Below, in pieces: positions 14,788-23,177 of a DNA stretch of 51,713 nucleotides. Within the stretch, counting starts at the first letter, position 1. Each line of letters starts with the position of its first letter. The notes under the pieces are model-generated. The model was not told where the DNA came from. It made no database searches and worked only from the letters and a program-made list of their open reading frames with translations. Source of the DNA: JBBDYH01 sp040901795. Its GTDB lineage: Bacteria; Planctomycetota; Planctomycetia; Pirellulales; JALHPA01. Location: positions 1 to 51,713 of the forward strand of contig JBBDYH010000011.1 in NCBI GenBank assembly GCA_040901795.1. Reading direction: 5' to 3'. The position numbers were made by a program, and so were the translations under genes.

Positions 14788-15381
14788 CTATTGGCTTCGT
14801 CGAAGACTAAGAATAAGCTCCACCTCCCCCACCTGAGACCCCACCTGGCTCGCGATTCTCGCTGCTGAAAACCCCGCATCCGCCAACGCATAAACCCGTT
14901 CAAACCGTGGATCGTCGCCGAGGTTTTCGCCGAGGCGGAATCGCGTGCTCGGTGCGGCTGCCCGCGTCGATAATACGGTTCGGCCGGCGGGCGCGGCGGC
15001 GAATTCATCGGACGTGCTTCGCTCAACCGCCACAGATGCCAAATGGTGTTCCTCCAACAACCCGAGCGACTCCGCACGTTCGATCGAGGCAACCAACTCG
15101 CCCCGCGCTTCGTCGGCCGTTTGGATTAACCGTTCCAGCACCTGCACCTTGGTGTCGATCTCGCCCTTAAGCTGCCGCGCCAGCGCATGCATCTCCACTT
15201 CCCACGATTCCTGCTGCTTGCTTGACGTCGCAAACCGTGAGGCGGCTCTGAGCGCCTGCGAACGATAGTCCTTCGTTTCCCCAAAGCCGCGACGGATGCG
15301 CTTCAATAACACCAACACGAACAGTCCAATGCCCAAGAGAAGCGCAATCTGGCTTCCCTGCATGCCAATGATCGGTGACAT
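14788..15381 (-). CDS. Membrane-anchored coiled-coil protein with C-terminal HTH-like segment
   Basis: A 197-residue protein. A membrane segment lies at about residues 10-27 (SQIALLLGIGLFVLVLL). A long charged coiled-coil follows from about 45 to 110, then a low-complexity linker, then a C-terminal segment RVYALADAGFSAARIASQVG...GEVELILSL. That last segment matches the helix-turn-helix-like ending of DUF2802/DUF6115-type proteins found near flagellar and motility genes. The ATG at 15381 has an AAGGAGG ribosome site and is preferred over a TTG two codons upstream. It reads in the same direction as larC. The function is unknown. Confidence 0.75.
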   Translation of the reverse strand: MSPIIGMQGSQIALLLGIGLFVLVLLKRIRRGFGETKDYRSQALRAASRFATSSKQQESWEVEMHALARQLKGEIDTKVQVLERLIQTADEARGELVASIERAESLGLLEEHHLASVAVERSTSDEFAAAPAGRTVLSTRAAAPSTRFRLGENLGDDPRFERVYALADAGFSAARIASQVGSQVGEVELILSLRRSQ

Positions 15382-15442
15382 CTCCAAGCCTCCTTGCTTT
15401 CATTTCTCCCCATCTCCCCTTTTTTATCTCCTTATCTCCCGC

Positions 15443-16639
15443 TCATTCCACCACATTCCTGGCCACCAGCCCCGCCGCTTCGAACGCACTACGCGCCGCC
15501 TCCATCACTATCCGCAACGGCACGCGATGCCCGATCGCCACACGGCGGCATGACTCGTACTCCGGCGAAAACGTCGGCGAGCGGCCCGGCAGAATCGCCA
15601 GCTTACCCTCGACCGGCCCCCAGGGCGTCGCCACAGTATGGGCCTGCCGCTCGAGTTTTCGCCGGCTCACCGGCCAGCGTCGCACGCCCAGCGTCGTCGT
15701 CTCGGCAAACAGGATCGCCTCGATTTGTTCCACGGCCATCGGCTCACACAGCGCGGTCAAAACAACCCCGGGGCGGTTCTTTTTCATCTGGATCGACGTC
15801 GTGTAAACGTCGAGCGCCCCCGCCTCCCAGAGCCGTTCGATGCAATATCCGACCAGTTCCCCACTGGCGTCGTCGAGATTGGTTTCGACAATCCAGAGCT
15901 GTTCGCCCGCCGCCGGTCCACCGCCGGTTTGGCCGACCAACAGCCGCAACAGGTTCGGCTGTGACTCCAGGTCGCGCTCCCCCGCGCCATACCCAATCCG
16001 CTCGATCGTCATCGGCGGGACCGGGCCAAACGATTGCACGAGCGTCGACAGAATCGCAGCGCCGGTGGGTGTGGTCAGCTCGGCTTCGATGTCTGACGCC
16101 GCCAGTGGAATCCCCGCCAGCAGCTCGGCCGTCGCCGGCGCGGGAATGCTGCATCGTCCATGCGCGATTTCGATAAAGCCGTGGCCGGTGGGCACCGGCG
16201 AGGCAACGACGCGATCGACTCTCAGCAGGTCCCAGCCGATCGCGCTGCCGACGATATCAGCGATCGAATCGACTGCTCCGACCTCGTGAAAATGCACCTT
16301 GCGAATCGTGGTGCCGTGAACTTTGGCTTCGGCCTCCCCCAGCCGCACAAAGATGCTCTTGGCCAGCAGCTTCTGTGGCTCCGTCAAGGCGCTGCGGTCG
16401 ATCATCTCGGTGATGTGATGGACATGCCGATGGGCGTGCTCCGGCTCGTGGTGGATCGTGAGTTTCAGGGCGCGAAATCCCTTCTTCTTCACCTCGCTGG
16501 TTTCCAGCCGCAACCCGGCAATGCCCAGCGAATCAAGTCCGGCCTGCACATCGGCCAGCGGCACGCCGGCATCGACCAGCGCCGCCAACGTCATATCGCC
16601 GCTGATGCCGCTCAGGCAGTCAAGATAAGCAATGCGCAT
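15443..16639 (-). CDS. larC: Nickel pincer cofactor synthesis protein LarC
   Basis: A 398-residue protein matching LarC, the CTP-dependent nickel insertase that completes the nickel-pincer cofactor of lactate racemase and related enzymes. It starts MRIAYLDCLSGISGDM, a family signature. A His-rich stretch lies at residues 63-75 (HHEPEHAHRHVHH), and KVHFHEVGAVDSIADIVG and TPTGAAIL are characteristic. In some lactobacilli the gene is split and needs a frameshift; here it is one open frame. The ATG at 16639 matches the family start. larB, larE and a larA-type enzyme are not in the window. Confidence 0.93.
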   Translation of the reverse strand: MRIAYLDCLSGISGDMTLAALVDAGVPLADVQAGLDSLGIAGLRLETSEVKKKGFRALKLTIHHEPEHAHRHVHHITEMIDRSALTEPQKLLAKSIFVRLGEAEAKVHGTTIRKVHFHEVGAVDSIADIVGSAIGWDLLRVDRVVASPVPTGHGFIEIAHGRCSIPAPATAELLAGIPLAASDIEAELTTPTGAAILSTLVQSFGPVPPMTIERIGYGAGERDLESQPNLLRLLVGQTGGGPAAGEQLWIVETNLDDASGELVGYCIERLWEAGALDVYTTSIQMKKNRPGVVLTALCEPMAVEQIEAILFAETTTLGVRRWPVSRRKLERQAHTVATPWGPVEGKLAILPGRSPTFSPEYESCRRVAIGHRVPLRIVMEAARSAFEAAGLVARNVVE

Positions 16640-16733
16640 AATGGACCGCGTGAAGTAAGTTGGGACCGGCCGGCCGACACCAGCGATCGAAGTATACGCG
16701 ATCGGCCTGTTGCAAGGCCACGGCGGTCCAGTT

Positions 16734-16797
16734 GGAGTTCGAGCTTTGTTGGAGTTCAAGCTTTAGCTTGTTCGCACCAAGCTAAAGCTTGAACTCC
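16734..16797. repeat. Type B cluster: degenerate copy plus a full inverted pair
   Basis: A truncated type B unit (16734-16748) is followed by an intact unit (16751-16770). Its perfect inverted partner (16778-16797) comes after a 7-base loop, so a hairpin with about 20 bp of stem is possible. It lies between the divergent larC and response-regulator genes. Confidence 0.8.
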
Positions 16798-16875
16798 AAC
16801 GGCCGCCGTTGACGTGCTTTCCCCGTCTCGCTAAAGTACGCCGCCCACATCCGGTCATCCGCCGTTCCGTTTGCC

Positions 16876-17892
16876 ATGCCTGTCGCCACCAAAGAACCTC
16901 CACGAACCCGTGTCGCCGCTTGCCGTGCCGCCATGCCGGCGCGGATGCGCGCTTTGTACGTGACGACGCCGGCGCGCACCGGGGGTTGGCTGGCCGAAGC
17001 GCTGGCCAATGACAGCGTCAGCGAGGTCCAGCTCGACGAGGCGATTGGCGTGACTGCTGGTTTGACGCGCCTCCGCGATGAAGTCTTTGATCTGGTGCTC
17101 GTGACACACGAGCCGGGCGAGCTCGACGCCTTGGAGCTGATCGAAGGGCTGCGGGCGGGCGGCAACGACGAGCCGATCCTCGTGTTGGGCATCGCCAGTG
17201 AGCAAGAAATGACGGCGCTGTGCTTCGAAGTGGGGGCCGACGCATACCTGTGCGTCAATACGACTACGACGCGCACGCTGCTTTGGACCGCCGCGCGCGC
17301 CATCGAACGGCACGAGCTGTTGCGCGAGAACCGCCGGCTGTTGCAGGCCGATCGTCAGCGGTTGCACCAAGAACATCTCGAAGCCGACCGGCTGCTGGCC
17401 GAACAGCGGGCGCTGATCAGTGATCTGGAATCATTGACCGGCGCGCGCAGTCCCGACTCCGAAGTTGCACTTCCGCGGCAGCAATCGCCAGGGCGCAATG
17501 AGCAGCGCTCATCGATGCCTGGCTCGAAGCCGGACGCGCTCGAACTCGTCCTCCTGCCCGACAACCTGGTCGCACATTACCGCGAGCTGTTGCGGGCCTA
17601 CGTGATTATGGGCTCTGGCAATCTCGCGGGGGACATGCAGGAGCTTTCGGAGCTGCTGGTCACGAGCGGCATCACGCCGCAGCAGACGATGCTCTTGCAC
17701 CTGCAAGTCCTCGAAGAGCTGATCCGCGGCCTGGGCAGCCGCAGTGCTCGCCACGTCATGACGCGGGCCGATCTGTTGGTATTGGAGATCATGATCCATC
17801 TGGCCGAAGGCTATCGCGGCCGGTTGCTCGACTGCCTTCGGCCGCCGCGTCAGCTCTGTCTGCCGGGGTTTGACGCTTCTGCTTCTGCATAG
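16876..17892 (+). CDS. Response-regulator-like protein with degenerate receiver domain
   Basis: A 338-residue protein. Residues about 24-145 have the alternating pattern of a receiver domain (MRALYVTTPARTG, FDLVLVTHEPGELDALELIE, GADAYLCV). The phosphate-accepting Asp expected after FDLVLV is replaced by the THEPGE stretch, and the acidic pocket is not evident. A coiled-coil follows at about 140-190, then a linker and a helical C-terminal domain at about 215-320 (LVAHYRELLRAYVIMGSGNL). It is likely a phosphorylation-independent scaffold or regulator. The domain family of the C-terminus is not recognised. Confidence 0.72.
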   Translation: MPVATKEPPRTRVAACRAAMPARMRALYVTTPARTGGWLAEALANDSVSEVQLDEAIGVTAGLTRLRDEVFDLVLVTHEPGELDALELIEGLRAGGNDEPILVLGIASEQEMTALCFEVGADAYLCVNTTTTRTLLWTAARAIERHELLRENRRLLQADRQRLHQEHLEADRLLAEQRALISDLESLTGARSPDSEVALPRQQSPGRNEQRSSMPGSKPDALELVLLPDNLVAHYRELLRAYVIMGSGNLAGDMQELSELLVTSGITPQQTMLLHLQVLEELIRGLGSRSARHVMTRADLLVLEIMIHLAEGYRGRLLDCLRPPRQLCLPGFDASASA

Positions 17893-18011
17893 CCCGCGCT
17901 GGGTGGCACACCCTGAAAGGGCGTGATATGGTACTACGCCACTCACTTCGTTCTGGGCGTACAACGAGTCGAATACTCGACGGCCTCGGAACGCCGCCGT
18001 ACGATATCGGC

Positions 18012-18410
18012 ATGACTGACGACACAACCACCGTCGCCGATTTGCGTGCCACGATTGCGAAGTTTGTCGCCGAGCGGGAATGGGAGCCGTTTCATTCGCC
18101 GAAGAATCTGGCCATTTCGCTGGCGATCGAAGCGGCCGAGCTGATGGAGCACTTCCAATGGCTCACGATCGACGAGTCGCGCGCGATCGCAAACGACTCC
18201 GCAAAGCGCGCAGCGGCCGGCGAAGAATTGGCCGACGTGCTCGCCTATCTGCTGGCCATGGCCAACGCCTTGCATCTTGACGTTTCGGCGACTTTCCAGA
18301 GTAAGCTCGCCAAGAACGCCGAAAAGTATCCGGTCGACCTATCGCGTGGGCGACACGAGCGGCCCGATCTCACCAAGCGCATGCACAGTCCTGGTCGAAT
18401 TGGCCAATAA
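18012..18410 (+). CDS. MazG-like nucleotide pyrophosphohydrolase
   Basis: A 132-residue all-alpha NTP pyrophosphohydrolase of the short MazG/dCTPase-like (iMazG) group. The magnesium-binding motif is visible as Glu40 and Glu43 in AIEAAELMEHFQW and Glu71/Glu72 and Asp75 in EELADVLAYLL. FHSPKNLAISL and the KYPVDLSRGR ending are typical. Such enzymes hydrolyse non-canonical or excess nucleoside triphosphates. The ATG at 18012 gives the family-length protein; the longer frame has an unrelated extension. Its 3' end overlaps that of the convergent small gene by about 40 bases. Confidence 0.88.
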   Translation: MTDDTTTVADLRATIAKFVAEREWEPFHSPKNLAISLAIEAAELMEHFQWLTIDESRAIANDSAKRAAAGEELADVLAYLLAMANALHLDVSATFQSKLAKNAEKYPVDLSRGRHERPDLTKRMHSPGRIGQ

Positions 18411-18663
18411 TATGCGAACATCTCGTGAACTGATGCGAGATGTCCTCAACCGTCGCCCGAAAGTCCTCCGTCGCGTCTTCGGGTTGGGCGATGTACTTTG
18501 GCAGAATCTCCGCGGCGTCCAAAAGTTCTGCAAGTTCCCGTGCGTTCGCTTCCTGGGCCATCCAGCGAGCGCGTGTCAAGATCGAATTTAAAGAGTGAAG
18601 AGCATTTTGATACTTGTCTTGTTGGATCATGGACTTGGTCCCGCCTATTTCCGCTCGCTTCAC
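18370..18663 (-). CDS. Small helical protein, hypothetical
   Basis: A 97-residue acidic, predicted all-helical protein (YQNALHSLNSILTRARWMAQ, ELLDAAEILPKYIAQPEDAT). The GTG start at 18663 overlaps the stop of the 835-residue upstream gene by 4 bases (GTGA), suggesting coupled translation. An ATG at 18630 would give 86 residues and is also plausible. The C-terminal coding part overlaps the MazG-like gene on the other strand. I have seen proteins of this pattern in other bacteria, without a known function. Confidence 0.6.
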   Translation of the reverse strand: MKRAEIGGTKSMIQQDKYQNALHSLNSILTRARWMAQEANARELAELLDAAEILPKYIAQPEDATEDFRATVEDISHQFTRCSHIIGQFDQDCACAW

Positions 18664-21167
18664 CGCCTGTGCTTTTCATCCGCAACGGTGACACTGATCC
18701 AACCATTGTCCACGAGGGCGCTATTGAATTCTAGCGTGGCCAGCGCGGCGTTTCGCCGGTCGATCGCCGGCTCGAATTTCAGCGTTCGGCGCGAAGAGAA
18801 AACCTTGGCAAAGATGCCGCGAAGACCGATCGCCGCCCGGCCCGCGTACGCCTCGCCCGATAACTCGATCGGCCCGTGGCGGAAAAACTCCAGGCGCAGC
18901 CCCTCCAATCGCGGGTGATAATAAACCGTGATTTGAAAGTCGTACCAGACTCGATGACCGTCATCGAGTTCGGCGAACGACAGCGTAACCTCCACACGGC
19001 CGTCGATGCAGCGCACATGCACCGGGTCTTCCGCTGCGAATGTCACCACGACGTTCTCCGGCAGGTCCTCGGGCATCGCGGTCCCGGGACGGTCCAGCCG
19101 TTGCGTGATCCACTGGTGCAGCTCCGGCAGCGTGAAACTGCGGCCCGCCAATTGAAGCCGATCGAGCCCGTTGTTGAGCGCCGATTCGTGAAGCTGCAGG
19201 CTCGCCAGACTGTTGGACAGTGCGAGGGGCCGCGGCGTATGCGCTCCGGTCTGGTCGTCGCCGGCAAGTCGCAGGCGAGTGGTCACGCGATCTTCGGTCG
19301 TCGTAAGCTGCACCACGTCCGGAGCTAAGTCCAGTCGCGCCAGCGGCGCCAGGATTCGCCGGCGGAAGTCGGCCTCAGCTTGCGCCAGCCGTGCATTGAC
19401 TTCGGCATCGAGCCGCTCGCTGGCCCGCGCAGCCACTTTGGCTTCGACTTCCTGCTGCGCTTCCGACTGTTTCGCGTCGTGCTCCGAAAGTGCGTAGCTG
19501 CGAACGAGATTCCGCACCAAGGGAATCCCATCGAAATCGGTCTCCAGACCCGCCAGCCGGCTCTGGTTGTCGGCTTCGGCCATCGCCCGGCCGACCCGCA
19601 GGCCGTGGCGGTCAATCACCACCAGTTTGCCGACGAAATAGGTCGATTCGCCTGCGCTGTGCAGCGTGACCGGTCCGGAAGTTGAGGACGTCGCCGAATC
19701 GACGACGCCATTGGCCTCAATCCCCAGCCGTATCTGCTCGTTGGCCGGAAACAAACGCACCGCAAGCCTGGTCGAAATCGTGCTCAAGCCGCGCGTCGGT
19801 ACGCCGACAATCGTTTCGTTGACCCGATCCGCGGCCGGCGGCGGCTGCGGCAAGCAGCGATCGAGCAGTTCGCGCGTGACGACCAGCCGCAGGTTAGCGT
19901 TGCGATAGTGGCGCTCAAGTTCTCCGCCGAGGCGTTTTTGAGCAGGATCCGGCGACTCGACGAGCACGGCCGACTGCTCGGCCAGCGTTTGACCCAGCGA
20001 GGCGACGCGCGCTTGCTCGTATGCTTCGACAGTGTGCAACAACTCGCCGACCGGAAGCTGTTCGACCGCCCAGATGCGGAGGCGTTGTTTCAGCTCGACG
20101 AGCGGCGACCGTGTGAGCAACTCTCGCTGCGCCGGCGTTAAACGGGCATCGGTCATCCGCGCGAGCACAGTCTGAGCCACCCGGTGGCGCTCGGCGGTGG
20201 CTTCATCGCTGGTGTCGTCCGCCAGCCGATCGATGCGGTCGAGCAGCAGATACTCGCTCCAAGTGTTCCCAATAGGCGCTGACTCGACCAGCGCTGCGAC
20301 TTTGGTCAGAGCGTTGCGCATGCTCGCGTCAACCGCCGGGCTATCTTGGAGTACGAACTGCTGTCGTGCCGCGGCCGCGGCCTGCTCCCAAAGGTCGAGC
20401 CGACGAACCAGATCGAGCTGCGCGCTCTCGAACTCTCGCTGCGCGGGTGCGAAAGCTTCGAGTGTCGACACTGTCACGGCCTTGGCCCGCAAGTCACGCA
20501 ACAGGTCGGTGGCGGCCGGATCGTCGACCCGCACTCCCCCGAGTCGATCCATCAACGAGCGCACGTCCGCGGACCAAGTGCGGCTGGCTTTGTGCTGCCC
20601 GAGTCGCTTGAGCCTCTCAATCAATGCATGCGGCAAAGGCCAGTTGTCGTAGTTCGGCGCTGCATCGTCACCTGCTAACTCGTCGGCCGGTTCGCTGACT
20701 AGTTCGTCCGACGCATCCGACTCGGTGGCAACTTGCGGTGCTGTAGCGGAAGGTTGCGGCTGCGCTAGATTTGTGATGTCGTCGAAGGGTTCGTCCTGGA
20801 TGGATATGAACATCGGGCTCTCGGCTTTACCGGGTTCGACCATCGGCACTGTATCGCCGGCGGTAAGCGATGAGGGCGCCAGGGAGCCCGCCTCGAAGAG
20901 TGAGGCCTGCGCAAGCTTGAGCACCGATTTAATCTCGATCGGCGTAATTACCACGCGGCCGCGCGCATCGTGTGACTTGGCGCGCAGAACGATCGCCCGG
21001 TGTTGTGGCTGCCCCGTCTGCTGTCGGCGCAAACTCTTGTCGATCGGAAGCTCGCGGCGTGCGGCCGGCCTTGTTTCCCAGCCGCGCGGCGCCGCCACGC
21101 TCAGCAGAAACAGGCCTGCTAACACAACAAGATAGGGCCAGATGGGGCTTTTGCGGTTCGACGTCAT
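18660..21167 (-). CDS. Large membrane-anchored protein of unknown function
   Basis: An 835-residue protein with one N-terminal membrane segment (about residues 10-27, PYLVVLAGLFLLSVAA). The bulk therefore probably lies in the periplasmic or equivalent compartment. A low-complexity acidic stretch (about 110-170) leads to long helical regions with coiled-coil character (about 175-430 and 560-620). The end (about 730-835) is beta-rich, with EVTLSFAELDDGHRVWYDF and YYHPRLEGLRLEFF. No enzyme motif is visible. It is coupled by a 4-base overlap to the small helical gene. It is likely a planctomycete-specific family. Confidence 0.75.
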   Translation of the reverse strand: MTSNRKSPIWPYLVVLAGLFLLSVAAPRGWETRPAARRELPIDKSLRRQQTGQPQHRAIVLRAKSHDARGRVVITPIEIKSVLKLAQASLFEAGSLAPSSLTAGDTVPMVEPGKAESPMFISIQDEPFDDITNLAQPQPSATAPQVATESDASDELVSEPADELAGDDAAPNYDNWPLPHALIERLKRLGQHKASRTWSADVRSLMDRLGGVRVDDPAATDLLRDLRAKAVTVSTLEAFAPAQREFESAQLDLVRRLDLWEQAAAAARQQFVLQDSPAVDASMRNALTKVAALVESAPIGNTWSEYLLLDRIDRLADDTSDEATAERHRVAQTVLARMTDARLTPAQRELLTRSPLVELKQRLRIWAVEQLPVGELLHTVEAYEQARVASLGQTLAEQSAVLVESPDPAQKRLGGELERHYRNANLRLVVTRELLDRCLPQPPPAADRVNETIVGVPTRGLSTISTRLAVRLFPANEQIRLGIEANGVVDSATSSTSGPVTLHSAGESTYFVGKLVVIDRHGLRVGRAMAEADNQSRLAGLETDFDGIPLVRNLVRSYALSEHDAKQSEAQQEVEAKVAARASERLDAEVNARLAQAEADFRRRILAPLARLDLAPDVVQLTTTEDRVTTRLRLAGDDQTGAHTPRPLALSNSLASLQLHESALNNGLDRLQLAGRSFTLPELHQWITQRLDRPGTAMPEDLPENVVVTFAAEDPVHVRCIDGRVEVTLSFAELDDGHRVWYDFQITVYYHPRLEGLRLEFFRHGPIELSGEAYAGRAAIGLRGIFAKVFSSRRTLKFEPAIDRRNAALATLEFNSALVDNGWISVTVADEKHRR

Positions 21168-21360
21168 GTCGCTCTAATCCGATAGGCGGCCTTCCGTGGG
21201 CGGATCGGCGCGCACTCTCGCTGAGCCGAGCCGATGGCCTATCCTTAGCATCGGAACGCTGTTGGGACCGAATAGAGCGCGTTTGACTGAACCGTCGGTC
21301 GCGGCTGCCGGCAGGCGGTCCGCCGCGCACGGAAGTAACGCCTATGGCGATTCTGCCGAA

Positions 21361-21723
21361 TCAATCCACAAGCTCGCAGTCCTCGTGCTCATAGCCCGGT
21401 GCGCAGCAGCAGAGAAACACCAGCTCGTCGGCACCGGTGTTGGTGATCTGGTGGGCTTCGCCCGGCGGAATCGCAACGGCGTCGCCTGGTGCGACCTCAC
21501 GCCACTCTTCGCCCAGCCGCATCCGCCCTGTGCCTCTGAGGATGTAGTAAATCTCCTCGGCCCGGCAGTGAAAGTGCAGCGCCGTGGTCACACCCGGAGC
21601 GACGCGGGCTTCGGCTAGCGACTGGTTGCGAATCGACGAATTGCGATGTGCGAGCAGCTCGCGGATCTCGGAGCCGTCTTTGGTCGTGAACGCCGGGACG
21701 CAGTGAAGATTCTGAACTTCCAT
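21361..21723 (-). CDS. Cupin-domain protein
   Basis: A 120-residue single-domain cupin. Metal-binding residues appear as His50, His52 and Glu56/Glu57 in ALHFHCRAEEIYYILRG, and His91 in PPGEAHQITN. Small cupins of this kind act as dioxygenases, isomerases or sugar/acid binders; the substrate is not predictable. The C-terminus is Cys-rich (FLCCCAPGYEHEDCE). The ATG at 21723 fits the family. It reads in the same direction as the vWA gene upstream, 165 bases away. Confidence 0.85.
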   Translation of the reverse strand: MEVQNLHCVPAFTTKDGSEIRELLAHRNSSIRNQSLAEARVAPGVTTALHFHCRAEEIYYILRGTGRMRLGEEWREVAPGDAVAIPPGEAHQITNTGADELVFLCCCAPGYEHEDCELVD

Positions 21724-21751
21724 GGTTTTCTGACCGGCCGGGTGGGTCGTT

Positions 21752-21771
21752 GGAGTTCAAGCTTTAGCTTG
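21752..21771 (+). repeat. Solo type B hairpin
   Basis: A single GGAGTTCAAGCTTTAGCTTG unit lies 29 bases upstream of the cupin start codon, with no inverted partner nearby. Confidence 0.75.
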
Positions 21772-21888
21772 TGGCGCCGGATGAAGTGGCGGTGGCGGAA
21801 TCTGGAGCGGGGGAGCCACTCCACCGTGGCTTCGTCGCGAGTGCGACCAACCAGCGTCATCGGAGGGCGGTCCTTTCCTGCCGAACCA

Positions 21889-22944
21889 TTACCGCTGCAC
21901 CGGGCTGCGGCTCACAATCTCGCGAATGTTCTTATAAGTATGCTGCCCGCGGTTTTCGTTGGCGAGTTGCACGAGCGAATTGCGGTCGTACGGCGAGTCG
22001 GCGAACTGGACGACTTGGATCTGCGAAAGGCCACCGTTCGATCGCTTCAAACGCGCCAGCTCCTCGGCCGTGAGATCGTCCTTCGGCTCGCCATCGGTCA
22101 ACAGAAAGATGACGTCAGGCCGCAGGGCGATCGCCTTCGCCAGGGCCTCGTAGTGCCTGGTGCCGCCGCGCGCCTGAATGCTTTGGACAAAGCGGCGCGC
22201 CGAACGCTGGTTCTGCTCATCGGCGAAGACGAGTTGGCGGCCGCCGCCGATAGCATTGAAAATGGCCGGCTCTTCGTTGTAAAAGATGAGAAAGAACTGC
22301 TGGACGCTGCCCAGCCGCGCCAAGCTCGAAAGCAATTCTTCCTTCGCCGCTGCCAGCGGCTTATTGTCGGGATCCCCCATGCTTCCCGAACGGTCGAGCA
22401 CATAGACGAACCGACGGCCCGAAGCTTCGAGGCCAAAGAACGACGTATGGACCCGGCCGTCCAGCGACGGCGCGTGGCGACCCAGCCGCGATATGGCATC
22501 GAGCGTCGACGCCGTTGGCGAGTCGCTCGAAGCGCTACCAGCTTCGCGCGTCGTCCGACCACCAGCCTTACGTTCAGTCTCTCGCGCCACCAAACTGTCG
22601 CCCACGCCGTGGATCTCCAGGCGGCTCTTGGAGCTTGGCGTCTGCGGCTGTTTCAATGAGCCTTGAATGCCGGATGCCGCGCCTGCTTGAGTGCGACGGC
22701 CCTCCAAGGTCGCCGAGATGCTTGTACGACCGACTTCCAAGTCCGTTGGCTTTTCAGAACGGCCCCTTTCTGAAAGCTGTTCCGTCTCCGCGGCGGAGGC
22801 CAACATTTCGCCACGGTCGCCGGAACCGGCGTACATGACCACACGTCCGACGAGCGCCACGAAACAAAGCCCGACCAAAGCCGCGGCCGCCCACGGCGAG
22901 TACCGCAGCAGACGGTCAAACACGTTGTCCCGAGACTTCGACAT
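21889..22944 (-). CDS. Membrane-anchored von Willebrand factor A domain protein
   Basis: A 351-residue protein with an N-terminal membrane segment (about residues 18-38), a low-complexity linker (about 40-165) and a C-terminal vWA domain (about 178-345). The MIDAS metal site is intact: DRSGSMG with Asp184, Ser186 and Ser188, and LLTDGEP later. vWA domains bind protein partners through a metal ion. The ATG at 22944 is chosen because MSKSRDN directly precedes the membrane segment; an upstream start adds only six residues. The partner is unknown. Confidence 0.85.
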   Translation of the reverse strand: MSKSRDNVFDRLLRYSPWAAAALVGLCFVALVGRVVMYAGSGDRGEMLASAAETEQLSERGRSEKPTDLEVGRTSISATLEGRRTQAGAASGIQGSLKQPQTPSSKSRLEIHGVGDSLVARETERKAGGRTTREAGSASSDSPTASTLDAISRLGRHAPSLDGRVHTSFFGLEASGRRFVYVLDRSGSMGDPDNKPLAAAKEELLSSLARLGSVQQFFLIFYNEEPAIFNAIGGGRQLVFADEQNQRSARRFVQSIQARGGTRHYEALAKAIALRPDVIFLLTDGEPKDDLTAEELARLKRSNGGLSQIQVVQFADSPYDRNSLVQLANENRGQHTYKNIREIVSRSPVQR

Positions 22945-22981
22945 GCTGTGAAACGACAGCAAAGACGTAGAGCCGCAGTGA

Positions 22982-23070
22982 AGCCCCGGAGGGGCGACAT
23001 TCTGTAGCCGGGGGCGCTAGCCCCCGGCATCGGTCCGCGCGACGACACCAGCCCCGGAGGGGCGACATTG
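22982..23070. repeat. GTAG-headed hairpin between CCCCGGAGGGGCGACATT direct repeats
   Basis: Two direct copies of AGCCCCGGAGGGGCGACATT (22982-23001 and 23050-23069) flank a GTAG-headed hairpin at 23004-23028 with stem CCGGGGGC/GCCCCCGG. The region lies upstream of the vWA gene and downstream of the serine hydrolase gene. Confidence 0.7.
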
Positions 23071-23177
23071 CTTACGTGGTCGGACGGCGGGCACGCGTAC
23101 CGTCAGTTTAACCGGTAAGCTACGACGTTCCAAGATTCCGATAAAGAATTGCGCCAGGTGCATATCGCGGCAGCGTT

